The notes under the pieces are model-generated. The model worked only from the letters and a program-made list of their open reading frames with translations, did not search any database and had not been told where the DNA came from. From Pantoea cypripedii (GTDB lineage: Bacteria > Pseudomonadota > Gammaproteobacteria > Enterobacterales > Enterobacteriaceae), in the NCBI RefSeq assembly GCF_002095535.1, contig NZ_MLJI01000002.1, forward strand, positions 877,786 through 941,785: a stretch of DNA of 64,000 nt. Direction: 5' to 3'. A program made the position numbers and the translations under genes. Below are positions 26,360 through 34,945 of this stretch, piece after piece. Position 1 is the first letter of the stretch. Every line of letters starts with the position of its first letter.

Positions 26360-26569
26360 ATGGAACGTACCGTTAATGATATTCATGCAGGTCAGGCCCC
26401 GATCCCGTTCAATAGCGTATTACCCTGGGCGGCTTTTATTACGCTGATGGTGCTGCTGGCGGTGTATTTTATTGGTGCTGAGCAGGGGGCCACTGCGGTG
26501 TTCTCCGGCAATCAGATCCATGAATATTTCCATGATGCGCGGCATCTGCTGGGTTTCCCCTGCCATTAA
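26360..26569 (+). CDS. cbtB: CbtB cobalt transporter small subunit
   Basis: 69 residues with one transmembrane helix (LPWAAFITLMVLLAVYFIGA) and the His-rich CbtB C-terminus IHEYFHDARHLLGFPCH. CbtB partners CbtA in cobalt uptake. The gene lies 34 bases after the nitrile hydratase activator and 10 before cbtA, so cobalt supply is built into the operon. No cobalamin riboswitch is visible upstream. Confidence 0.88.
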   Translation: MERTVNDIHAGQAPIPFNSVLPWAAFITLMVLLAVYFIGAEQGATAVFSGNQIHEYFHDARHLLGFPCH

Positions 26570-26579
26570 GGACATCACC

Positions 26580-27344
26580 ATGACCGGAAAACTTCTGTTA
26601 AACGGGATGATGGCAGGGATCCTCGCTGGCATCATCGCCTTCAGTTTTGCCCATTTCTTTGGTGAGCCGCAGGTTGATCGGGCGATTTCATTCGAAGAAA
26701 CCCTCGCCGCACAGCACAGTAGCGCCGGGAGCGAGCATCACCATGATCATGAAGCCGATGGCGAAGTTTTCAGTCGCGGTACGCAGTCTGGCGCAGGTCT
26801 GCTGAGCGGGATGATCCTGTTCAGTGCGGCGATGGGCGGTGCTTTGGCTCTGGTCTGGTCGTTATGCTGGCAGCGCACCGGTCCGGCCGGGGCGAGAGCA
26901 CTGGCGTTGGCGCTGGCATTGGGGGGATTCCTGATCATGAGCCTGATGCCGGGGCTTAAATATCCGCCTAATCCACCGGCGGTGGGTGATGCATCGACTA
27001 TTGGCTACCGGACGATGCTCTACTTCGTGATGCTGCTGGTCTCCGCCGTGATTGTGGTCACTGCCGCCTGGAGCGCCCATCAGCTGCGGGCGCGGCTGGG
27101 AAGCTGGAATGCGGCGTTGTGGGGCCTGCTGGCCGGGCTGGCGATGCTGATCGTGGCCTGCCTGCTGATGCCTGCGATAAATGAGGTTCCGCATGGCTTC
27201 TCTGCTGATGTGCTCTGGCGTTTCCGCCTGAGTTCTTTCGGCACGCAGCTGACCCTGTGGTGTGCAACCGGGCTGCTGTTTGGCCTGTTTGCCGAAAAGA
27301 CCGTGCAGAATCCCCGTCATCGCTACGCAACGGCAGGATACTGA
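26580..27344 (+). CDS. cbtA: CbtA cobalt transporter
   Basis: 254 residues with about six helices. The start MTGKLLLNGMMAGILAGI, the periplasmic loop EHHHDHEADGEVFSRG rich in His and acidic residues, and LIMSLMPGLKYPPNPPAVGDASTIGYRT are typical of CbtA. The longer open frame to 26472 overlaps cbtB and is not used. It is expected to import cobalt for the nitrile hydratase. The stop overlaps the next start (TGATG). Confidence 0.88.
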   Translation: MTGKLLLNGMMAGILAGIIAFSFAHFFGEPQVDRAISFEETLAAQHSSAGSEHHHDHEADGEVFSRGTQSGAGLLSGMILFSAAMGGALALVWSLCWQRTGPAGARALALALALGGFLIMSLMPGLKYPPNPPAVGDASTIGYRTMLYFVMLLVSAVIVVTAAWSAHQLRARLGSWNAALWGLLAGLAMLIVACLLMPAINEVPHGFSADVLWRFRLSSFGTQLTLWCATGLLFGLFAEKTVQNPRHRYATAGY

Positions 27345-27928
27345 TGGCCGCTGTCCTGCAACTGATTTGCCAGGGGGAAACCCTGGCAAATCGCCACTCA
27401 CGGTTTCCTGCTAATGATGCCCTGAGTGAGGCCTCTCGCCTGGCCGCACAACAGATGCAGGGGGGCATCGCACCGGGTAGCCAAATATGGCTGGCACCGG
27501 AGTTGGCGGCACAACAGACGGCACAGGCGCTGGGGGCAGTGGGGCAAAGCGTACCGGCACTGGCAGAACCGGCCTATGGGCTTTGGGCGGGGATGCCGAT
27601 CAAAGCAGTGATCACGCAGCATGGTGAGGATTTTCAGCGCTGGCTGGCAGGTGAGGCTGCACCGGGAGGGGAAGGGGTGGCGCAACTGCTGGCGCGCACT
27701 GACTCCTGGTTGTCCGGCTACGTTGCCGATCGTCAACCGCAGTGCGCCATCGTGTCAGCGGCGGTGATTCGGGCAATGGTTATTGGTCTGCTGGGTGCAC
27801 CGGTCAGTGCTTTTCAGTTGATTGATATCGCCCCGCTGAGTATCACGACCCTGCGGGGTGATGGCAAACGCTGGCATCTCACCAGCATTAATTCAGTAAG
27901 ACTCGCCTTCGCCGAAGGCTCCCTCTAA
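27344..27928 (+). CDS. Histidine-phosphatase-like protein lacking catalytic residues
   Basis: 194 residues. The fold is recognisable from LQLICQGETLANRHSRF, SQIWLAPELAAQQTAQAL and QCAIVSAAVIRAMVIGLLGAP, which align with RHGET, SPLxRAxQTA and VSHGGVIRALL of CobC/GpmB-type phosphatases. But the catalytic Arg-His are Cys-Gln, the second-block Arg is missing and the second catalytic His is Ala. It should therefore not be a phosphatase. The gene is coupled to cbtA (TGATG overlap) and ends the operon, overlapping the 3' end of the convergent kinase gene by 36 bases. A cobalt or cofactor-related binding role is only a guess. Confidence 0.75.
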   Translation: MAAVLQLICQGETLANRHSRFPANDALSEASRLAAQQMQGGIAPGSQIWLAPELAAQQTAQALGAVGQSVPALAEPAYGLWAGMPIKAVITQHGEDFQRWLAGEAAPGGEGVAQLLARTDSWLSGYVADRQPQCAIVSAAVIRAMVIGLLGAPVSAFQLIDIAPLSITTLRGDGKRWHLTSINSVRLAFAEGSL

Positions 27929-28705
27929 CAGGCAAATTTTCGCCGCGAAATGCGCACCGGCCTGTAACGCTGCCGGGATATTGCCCTGAGCGCGCAGGCT
28001 GAGCAGAAAGGCGGTGATAAACGCATCACCGGCCCCTAAAGTATCCACCGGCGTGATTGCTTCTGGTTGCTGCTGATACCAGTTTTCTCCGTCGAACAGG
28101 ATGGCCCCCTCTGCACCCCGCGTGGCGATGGCATAGCGGCTACCGGCTTGCACCGCCTGCGTCAGCAGGTCGCGCGTGTCTGACAGCGACCATCCGGCAC
28201 AGGAGAAAAAGGCCGCGTCGAGCCAGCGGCATAATGGCAACGCCTGATCGATAACAAAGTCATCGGAGAAATCATAGGTCAGCCAGCCGGGAAGCTTCGC
28301 CAGCTCAGGCAATTGTGCGTCGATATAGCTGTAGCTGCTGGTGTGGATCAGCGCGAAATCCGCCAGCCAGGCGCGGTGTTGCAGCACGAAATCCATCGAT
28401 TCCGTCTGGCGAACGCCGCCAAGGTTAGAATCGAGAAACACCCGTTCGCCTTGCTCGATGGTCAGGCGCGCATAGCCATTTTCACCCTCAACCGTCCGGC
28501 AATAACGTGTATCGATACCGCGTTTTGCCAGCGTCCGCATCACGTGGTCTGCCGCCGCATCGTTGCCGAAGATACCCAGATAAGCAGCAGAGGCATCCAG
28601 CATCGCGGCATACACGCTGAAATTCAGCGCGTTGCCTCCCGGATAGCGCACGCGGCGGTGCTCATATTTATCGACAACGTTGTCGCCTACGCCAATTACC
28701 TTCAT
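27893..28705 (-). CDS. PfkB-family kinase, fructosamine kinase (FraD/FrlD)-like
   Basis: 270 residues. The ribokinase-type motifs are RRVRYPGGNALNFSVYAA near the N-terminus and DTLGAGDAFITAFLLSL with the catalytic Asp near the C-terminus. The short protein and its partner resemble FrlD and FraD, which phosphorylate Amadori compounds such as fructoselysine or fructose-asparagine at C6. It is the distal gene after the FraB-like deglycase (11-base gap), and its 3' end overlaps the nitrile-operon gene on the other strand. The substrate is not defined by sequence. Confidence 0.82.
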   Translation of the reverse strand: MKVIGVGDNVVDKYEHRRVRYPGGNALNFSVYAAMLDASAAYLGIFGNDAAADHVMRTLAKRGIDTRYCRTVEGENGYARLTIEQGERVFLDSNLGGVRQTESMDFVLQHRAWLADFALIHTSSYSYIDAQLPELAKLPGWLTYDFSDDFVIDQALPLCRWLDAAFFSCAGWSLSDTRDLLTQAVQAGSRYAIATRGAEGAILFDGENWYQQQPEAITPVDTLGAGDAFITAFLLSLRAQGNIPAALQAGAHFAAKICLLEGAFGEGESY

Positions 28706-28716
28706 TACCGCTGTCC

Positions 28717-29691
28717 TTAGTATTCCACTACGCCCATATAGCGACGGGTTGAGAGCGGATGCTGGCGAATATCAGCCAGCGCCGCACGGTAGTCGCACAT
28801 GATGCTGTAAAACAGCACCGGGTTAAAGTAGTCAACCACTGACACCGGCAGGGCATCCAGACCCAGCTCGCGGGCATCCACCACCACGGTTTTATCGTTG
28901 TAACGATTGAGGAATCCCAGCACACGCTGATCCAGACCACGGGTGCGGCCTTCATTCATCAACAGAATAAAGGGAACGTGATTATCGGTGACTTCAAACG
29001 GACCATGAAAGAATTCCCCGCTGTGAATCGAGGCGGCATCGAGACGCTGCATTTCCATCAGGGAGCAGATGGCAAAGCCATAGGCGTGTCCGTATGAGGC
29101 GCCACTGGAGAGCACATAGAACAGCGATTCATGCTGATATTGTTGCGCGAAGTCGGCACAGCGGGCGGCGACCTGGGTGCGGGCCTGGCGGATCACCTGA
29201 TCGATCTGACCAAAGCTCTGCTGGAAATCATGCCATCCGGCGTAGTCTTCCACCTGACGCAGCACATCAACGCACAGGCTGAGGATCAGCGCCATCGGGT
29301 TTTCAGTGACCAGCGTGTCATCACCCCATTTATACAGCAGGTTATGGTCGGCCCATTGCAGCAGTTGCGCTTCGGGATTGTGCGTCAGGGTGATGGTGGC
29401 GGCTCCGCGCGTTTTCGCCAGCTGGGCGGCAGCGACCGATTCCGGCGTATTGCCGCCATGTGAACAGACGATAACGATTGACGACTCACCTAATGCGTGA
29501 GGAGTGGCATAGACAAATTCATTGGCTGTCATCATCCACGAACGCAGGTTTTCACCTTGCTCATTCAGGAAATAGTGCGCCGGATACATATCTACCAGCG
29601 AACCCCCGCAGGCCACAAGGAACACCTGACGCACCGGTTTATGCTGAAAATGGCCGCTCATCAGGGAGGAAATAATCGATTGGGTCTGCAT
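28717..29691 (-). CDS. SIS-domain deglycase, FraB/FrlB-like
   Basis: 324 residues from ATG 29691; a longer TTG start would overlap the upstream gene. Two SIS domains are seen: VFLVACGGSLVDMYPAHYFL, IVIVCSHGGNTPESVAAAQ and later SLFYVLSSGASYGHAYGFAIC. SIHSGEFFHGPFEVTDNHVPF carries the catalytic Glu and His region of FraB, and the end RRYMGVVEY matches the FraB/FrlB C-terminus. These enzymes split 6-phosphofructosyl-amino acids into glucose 6-phosphate and the amino acid. FraB of Salmonella appears closer than FrlB. The kinase gene follows in the same operon. Confidence 0.85.
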   Translation of the reverse strand: MQTQSIISSLMSGHFQHKPVRQVFLVACGGSLVDMYPAHYFLNEQGENLRSWMMTANEFVYATPHALGESSIVIVCSHGGNTPESVAAAQLAKTRGAATITLTHNPEAQLLQWADHNLLYKWGDDTLVTENPMALILSLCVDVLRQVEDYAGWHDFQQSFGQIDQVIRQARTQVAARCADFAQQYQHESLFYVLSSGASYGHAYGFAICSLMEMQRLDAASIHSGEFFHGPFEVTDNHVPFILLMNEGRTRGLDQRVLGFLNRYNDKTVVVDARELGLDALPVSVVDYFNPVLFYSIMCDYRAALADIRQHPLSTRRYMGVVEY

Positions 29692-29695
29692 GGAG

Positions 29696-30482
29696 TTATT
29701 CACCGTAAATATTGAAATCAAAGTATTTTTTAGCTAAGCGATCGTAGGTGCCGTTGGCGCGAATGGTGGCGATGGCCTGGTTAAAACGGGCCTGCAATGC
29801 GGTGTCACTCTGGCGCAGGCCGATACCGGTGCCGGGTCCGAAGATCTCGTCATCCTTCACCTGCGGCTGCACCAGCGCGAAGTTTTTACCCTGAGGTTTA
29901 CTGAGCAGGGCTTCGGTGATCACTACGGCATCGTCGAGGGTGCCATCGAGGCGACCATTGGTCAGATCGGCATACACCGATTCCGCATCCGGATAGGCAA
30001 TCACTTCCACACCGGCGTTACGCCAGTATTTGTTGGCGTAGTTTTCAAACACCGAACCCTGCTGCACCCCGATACGTTTGCCCTTCAGCGACTGTGCCGT
30101 AGGGGTCAGCGAACTGCCTTTGGCGGTAATCAGGAAGGCAGGGGTATTGAACAGTTTGTCGCTGAAAGCGATGGCTTTTTTGCGTTCGTCGGTGATCGAA
30201 AGAGAAGAAAGGATGGCATCAAATTTTTTTTGCCTGTAGTGCCGGAATCAGCCCGTCAAAGCTGTTCTGCACCCACGAGCATTGCACCTTCATTTCCGCG
30301 CAAATCGCATTGCCAAGGTCAATATCGAAACCGACAAGTTGACCGCTGGCATTTTTCGATTCAAAAGGCGGGAAAGTAGGGTCGATGCCTAAACGCAGTG
30401 GATCTGCGGCCATCGCCGTGTGGACACAACTAAATAATGCTATTGCTGCGGCTATAACGGTGACGGTTTTTTTTATTTTCAT
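29696..30482 (-). pseudogene. Amino-acid-type ABC binding protein, frameshifted
   Basis: A periplasmic binding protein of the polar amino acid family: signal peptide MKIKKTVTVIAAAIALFSC, then LRLGIDPTFPPFESKNASGQ and GFDIDLGNAICAEM. Reading fails in a run of eight A (minus strand, about 30224-30231): the frame ends at a TGA right after LQAKK. Removing one A restores FDAILSSLSITDERKKAIAFS and a full C-terminus ending YFDFNIYGE. It could be a pseudogene, a phase-variable gene or a base-calling error. It would feed the Amadori enzymes just downstream (stop 4 bases before the deglycase ATG). No permease or ATPase gene is nearby. Confidence 0.8.
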
Positions 30483-30513
30483 TATTGTTTCCCTGGTGTT
30501 GTATTTATACCTA

Positions 30514-30711
30514 AAAACAGACCATGTGGGGTGATTTACACGCAATCTGATGTATATAGCAACAACAATTCGCCGCAAAGGCGTAAAAAAATCATCGTGG
30601 TATGTTATGCTTATTTTCCTAATTACAAGCTTATCAATCATTTTTATTTTCTAAATCAAATGATTGGTTTTTAAATTCTTTTTTAATGACACCAGAACAA
30701 AACAGACCATG
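30514..30711. promoter_or_regulatory. Divergent promoter region with a repeated 13-base motif
   Basis: AAAACAGACCATG occurs at 30514-30526, upstream of the binding-protein gene, and again at 30699-30711, where it includes the regulator's start codon. A shorter form AGCAGACCAG follows at about 30725. The repeats flank an AT-rich promoter region and may be sites for the GntR-type regulator. Confidence 0.35.
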
Positions 30712-31473
30712 AACAGTCCAGAAAAGCAGACCAGAAGGCCGCGCAGAAGTTATCTTGATGCGCGCAAACGCTTACTCGAAATACTAAATTCACCCGATTT
30801 CAACAGCGGCGATCAGATTCCGGCAGAACGCGAGTTGAGCGAGATGCTGGGGATCAGTCGGATGACGGTGCGCAAGCTGCTGACAGAGTTAATTGATGAA
30901 GGCGTGCTGGAACGGCGCGGCAATCAAGGGACCTGGCTGGTGGATACCGCCATTGAACGTCCTCTGCAACCGGCACTGGGGATCAGCAAAATCCTTGAAC
31001 TCAATGGTGCCGTACCCAGCAGCCAGTTGATCTATTTCCATGTATCCCCGGCCAGCGCGCGCATTGCACGGTTGCTGCAGATTGAAGAAGGGGATGATTT
31101 AGTGATGATTAAACGCCTGCGGCTAGCCGATGGTCATCCCTTCTGCATTGAAACCAGTTATTTACCGCGATCGCGTGTCCCGGATTTAAGTGCAGAGATG
31201 TTAGAAAAAGAAGGCTCCCTCTATCGCCTGCTGGCGGAACGTTACGCTATTCATGATGTTTATGATGAAGGGACCGTCCGTGCTGCTGCAATGAGTGAAG
31301 AAGACCATCTGTTGTTGCAGGCAAAACCAGAAAGCCCGGCGCTGGTGTACCGGGGTGTAATTTACGATAGCCAGCGTCAGCCGATTGAATATCTGGTTTC
31401 GGTAAACCATCCGCAACGGGTCGCTTTCCGCATCAATGGCGGATTGAATGCAGTGGATGTGACGGCGCCGTGA
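30709..31473 (+). CDS. GntR/HutC-family regulator with UTRA domain
   Basis: 254 residues from ATG 30709; a TTG at 30664 would add 15 AT-coded residues. The N-terminal winged helix contains GDQIPAERELSEMLGISRMTVRKLLTELIDEGVL and GNQGTWLV; the UTRA ligand domain follows (IARLLQIEEGDDLVMIKRLRLADG, FCIETSYLP, LVYRGVIYDSQRQPIEYLVSVN). It is divergent from the Amadori genes and resembles FrlR, so it probably represses them until a fructosamine phosphate binds. The ligand is inferred. Confidence 0.85.
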   Translation: MNSPEKQTRRPRRSYLDARKRLLEILNSPDFNSGDQIPAERELSEMLGISRMTVRKLLTELIDEGVLERRGNQGTWLVDTAIERPLQPALGISKILELNGAVPSSQLIYFHVSPASARIARLLQIEEGDDLVMIKRLRLADGHPFCIETSYLPRSRVPDLSAEMLEKEGSLYRLLAERYAIHDVYDEGTVRAAAMSEEDHLLLQAKPESPALVYRGVIYDSQRQPIEYLVSVNHPQRVAFRINGGLNAVDVTAP

Positions 31474-31695
31474 ATTGCAATTGTGTAATCAGAGTAAGTA
31501 TCAGGAACAACATGGTTGCCTGGAGATAAAAATGAACATCATGATGAGGAATGCAATTTATTAGCGGGAGGGTGTGTTTTAAGTATTTTAAGATAATTCC
31601 AACTCCAGGCGAAAACTATAAATTTCTGGAGAAAAACGGAAGTCATAAAAAGTGATTCAGATAGATTTTACCTAATTTAATTAAAGGTAAATGAC

Positions 31696-34686
31696 ATGAA
31701 TCCGATACTTAACAATACTCCAACATATAGCCACGCGGAGAGCGTGGCTTCAACATCCACCCATCAGGAAAGTATTTCACCCTCCAGTTCTTCAGGTAGT
31801 GATGCATTGCAGCTACTAAGGCAACCTGTACCGGAGCACCTTGGTGATTATGAGCGTGAAACAATCATGACTGAGAGGTTTTATGCTCTCGGGGAAGTTG
31901 TTAAAGATTTTACTCCCGGAACACCCATCGACTTTTCAGGTATTGAATTCGGTGAAATGGATATTAGCCAGGCGGTAACCTCGGGATTGAAAAATCAGTG
32001 GACAGATGCAGGAGTTGAAAAATATTTAAATGGACAAAATGAAAATAACTTTCTATCATTTATCACCAATAACAGTCAATTGACTCCAGACGAAAAATTA
32101 CAGTTTATGGATGGGGTGGTCAACTCATTAAAAGATAGTGGGATAGGGAGTAGTAATTTTTCCAATTCAACGCTTAACGATTTCTTTGTCCCGGTTGATG
32201 CTAGTAATCACAATATTCTCAATTCCCTTAATCATCCTCCTCAATCGATGGATAGCAATATTGCAGAGGCGCGCCATATACAAAATCTGCAGAGATTATT
32301 AGATTGTTCGCCGGTCGACAGAAACGAATCTGAAGAGATTTATACACTTCCATCAATCCCTGCTTATAGGCATCTTGATGGGCCTGGATTTAACAAGAAT
32401 AAATATTTTGCGGAAAGCGCAAATGCAATTGTCAGAGATCGATTTAAACAGATTGGAACAAAAAGCGAAAATAAAATGCGCATAAACGATCCTAATAGCG
32501 TCACCAGAATAACAAAAGCTTGGTTTGATGGAAATAAGGCTATTGAACATAAAAGGAAAGCCTGGTGCGGTTTAGGTACCGCCACTGGACATAATCGTAT
32601 GCCACCTTTTTATCCAGATAATACTTTGGCAATGAAGCTAGGTGCAGGGAATTGTGGCGAGATGTCAGGGATTGCTGATCAAATCATAAATAAGAGTGGT
32701 GGATATTCCAGGCAATATCAAGTTGACAAAAAAGGTACCCATGCCTTTACGCTTGTCGGTAAACCTTCTCCTTATGCTAAAGATAGCATTCACTTTTCCG
32801 ATTATGATAATTGCTGGGTAGTAGACCCTTGGGCAAATATTGTATGTAAAGCCAGTGAGTATACAGAGACATTCATAAAAAAGATGGATGAATGGACCAA
32901 TAAAGGCAAAGCAATACGTACTAATGAGGACTGGGTTTTTGCAAATAATCCGGAGTGGGTTAATGCAGTTGTTGAAGGAAGTAAACATCAATTGCTTCCT
33001 GAATCGGTTTACAGTGATCCTGGGCACGAAGATCCTGAAAAAGAACTCACTAAGGAATTACCTCCACCAGTAAGAGAGGCCCTTGATAACCTTGATCCCC
33101 AGAAAGAATCAACCACCACTGAAGATATGCAGAAGGCACTGAAAAAAGCCAAAGAATTAGGTCCAGATACTTTTCTGCAGTGGCTGGATGAAGCAGATGT
33201 GGCGAAACGTCTGGCTGACGGTATTCTCAGTGGCCAGTCAGTAACCAGCTGCGGATTACTTCTGGAAGACCTGGCAAATGATTTGCTTGATTTATTAAAA
33301 GATGGCGCCGTTCCCGCCAAACGAATTTGTGAAGCGTTATTCCCGCCACAAGCTAAAGAGTTTATCATGGCGGTTATTCCCCAGCTAATGTTGAAACCGG
33401 CTGGTGTAAGGTTGACACGATTAATGGAGCAACTGGCACAAAAAGATGAGGTAACTCGCTCTGATTTAATTGACTCGATGTCTAAACGTTCTTGCGTGCC
33501 CAGTATCGAACGCGCGAATTCAGAGAAAAGCGATTTTTACGAGCGCGTCGAGAGTGTTTATGATCGTTCTGTATTTCCCAAAATCACGGCAGCACAAAAA
33601 GGGAAATTACGAGATCACCTGCCACTGGCATTTTATAAACAATCCAGCGACACTCTGGAAAATGGTAATTTAATGAGTGTTAAACATCGGAGAATTGCAT
33701 CATTTACAAAAATAAGAAATGATGCTGTAAAGTTGGCCCAAGCAATGAATAGTGATGAATTAGGGCATAGGACTATCACACCTGAAATGCTACGTGAAAC
33801 TCAACAGAATGATAATAAAAATTATGAAAAGCAACGGAATGCAATTGTAGCCTATCGAAAGATTTACATTGGTAATAAAATTTCCAGCGATATTATTTCT
33901 ACCGCAAAACAACATATGCCCGAACCCGAATGGGTGAGAAACCTGAATAATTTAACCTCAGAAATTGTTGCTTTTGCTAATGAAAGTAATGCAGTTAAGG
34001 AAGCTGAATGGGAGTCTCGCGTCGAGCGTATTGAAGCGATACCTGGCTCATCTGATGTTGCGACTGATGGTTTGTTTATACGGGCTATGGCGGGTGCGGC
34101 TATTGAAGGGGCAAGTCGTGATGCGGAAAGTATGATGCGTCCTGCTGGTCGCGATATTACCTCAATGATAGGGAAAGGCGAACTTATGAAGGCAATAGAT
34201 CTAAACGATTTACGAAACCGTCTTTTTGATAAATTTCGTGGTCTCTGGCAGGAAACATTCAAAGTACTGGAGGGAGGTGTTAACGCCCCTTATGATGGCT
34301 TGCTGTATACCATGTTAAATATCTGGGAAACTCATATGCATTTATTAGCTCTGCCGAACTATGCTCCCAGTCTTAAAGAGGTTAACGAAATCAATACTAA
34401 AATGATTCACCAATTAGTGAGAGATGGATGGTTGAATTCAAATAACAATCCTGCCCTTGACCGTTTACTTGCCCGTACCGCAGCTCCAGCTCCAGTTCCA
34501 ACCGCAGCTCCAGCTCCAGCTCCAGCTCCAGCTCCAACCGCAGCTCCAGCCGTAGCCGTAACCCCAGTCGTTGAGAAACCGGTTAGTAAAGAACCGGAAA
34601 GGCAAATATCTGCAGAATCGGCATCTACGGGCTCACCTCCGAAGAAAAGGTCTAAAGCAAGAAAGCAAGTCCTTTTGGCTGAATGA
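31696..34686 (+). CDS. Large effector-like protein with Cys-His-Asp triad and nuclear-localisation-like tail
   Basis: 996 residues, no signal peptide and no transmembrane segment. Residues 1-35 are Ser/Thr-rich (SVASTSTHQESISPSSSSG), as in secreted type III effectors. A papain/transglutaminase-like centre is visible: AGNCGEMSGIA (Cys320), GTHAFTLVG (His349) and CWVVDPWANIV (Asp377), in the usual order and spacing. The rest is mainly helical, charged and unrecognised. An Ala-Pro hexamer repeat (about 929-952) precedes SPPKKRSKARKQ (980-991), a monopartite nuclear localisation signal by pattern. The gene is AT-richer than its neighbours, stands alone, has a good AAAGG start site, and no secretion genes are nearby. 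A host-targeted cysteine protease, deamidase or acyltransferase-like effector is inference. Confidence 0.75.
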   Translation: MNPILNNTPTYSHAESVASTSTHQESISPSSSSGSDALQLLRQPVPEHLGDYERETIMTERFYALGEVVKDFTPGTPIDFSGIEFGEMDISQAVTSGLKNQWTDAGVEKYLNGQNENNFLSFITNNSQLTPDEKLQFMDGVVNSLKDSGIGSSNFSNSTLNDFFVPVDASNHNILNSLNHPPQSMDSNIAEARHIQNLQRLLDCSPVDRNESEEIYTLPSIPAYRHLDGPGFNKNKYFAESANAIVRDRFKQIGTKSENKMRINDPNSVTRITKAWFDGNKAIEHKRKAWCGLGTATGHNRMPPFYPDNTLAMKLGAGNCGEMSGIADQIINKSGGYSRQYQVDKKGTHAFTLVGKPSPYAKDSIHFSDYDNCWVVDPWANIVCKASEYTETFIKKMDEWTNKGKAIRTNEDWVFANNPEWVNAVVEGSKHQLLPESVYSDPGHEDPEKELTKELPPPVREALDNLDPQKESTTTEDMQKALKKAKELGPDTFLQWLDEADVAKRLADGILSGQSVTSCGLLLEDLANDLLDLLKDGAVPAKRICEALFPPQAKEFIMAVIPQLMLKPAGVRLTRLMEQLAQKDEVTRSDLIDSMSKRSCVPSIERANSEKSDFYERVESVYDRSVFPKITAAQKGKLRDHLPLAFYKQSSDTLENGNLMSVKHRRIASFTKIRNDAVKLAQAMNSDELGHRTITPEMLRETQQNDNKNYEKQRNAIVAYRKIYIGNKISSDIISTAKQHMPEPEWVRNLNNLTSEIVAFANESNAVKEAEWESRVERIEAIPGSSDVATDGLFIRAMAGAAIEGASRDAESMMRPAGRDITSMIGKGELMKAIDLNDLRNRLFDKFRGLWQETFKVLEGGVNAPYDGLLYTMLNIWETHMHLLALPNYAPSLKEVNEINTKMIHQLVRDGWLNSNNNPALDRLLARTAAPAPVPTAAPAPAPAPAPTAAPAVAVTPVVEKPVSKEPERQISAESASTGSPPKKRSKARKQVLLAE
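34482..34550 (+). repeat. In-frame hexamer repeat (GCTCCA)
   Basis: Imperfect tandem copies of GCTCCA, broken by ACCGCA units, encode an Ala-Pro spacer near the C-terminus of the effector-like protein. Copy-number change would stay in frame and alter only linker length. Confidence 0.75.
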
Positions 34687-34772
34687 ATATAGGTGTATTG
34701 CGTGATTAAGGGGACTGGATCATTTAACCGCTTAGAATATTTACTTAACAACATGTTCTAACTTGAGTTGTT

Positions 34773-34794
34773 GGCGGAGTTCTACATATCCGCC
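34773..34794 (+). terminator. Possible terminator after the effector-like gene
   Basis: GGCGGA (34773-34778) pairs with TCCGCC (34789-34794) over a 10-base loop, followed by CCCTTT. It is a weak hairpin about 90 bases after the stop codon. The rest of 34687-34945 shows no gene. Confidence 0.35.
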
Positions 34795-34945
34795 CCCTTT
34801 AAAACGCTATCGTTATGGCGCTTACCTTAGCGTGCAAACTATTTTTACTGAACACCTCTACTGAAAATCCCAATCCCTCCGATAACCCCTCCATGTCGTC
34901 GTTAAATTAAGAATGTTCTTATTTTAAGAGCATCATGGAGTGCGT

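Noticed and set aside
31578..31592. TTTAAG-TAT-TTTAAG upstream of the effector-like gene as a PmrA-type box
   Set aside because: The half-sites are only 9 bases apart instead of 11, so the spacing does not fit the tandem site.
31474..31695. Hrp box (GGAACC-N16-CCAC type) upstream of the effector-like gene
   Set aside because: A GGAAC is present near 31512 but no CCAC element follows at the required distance.
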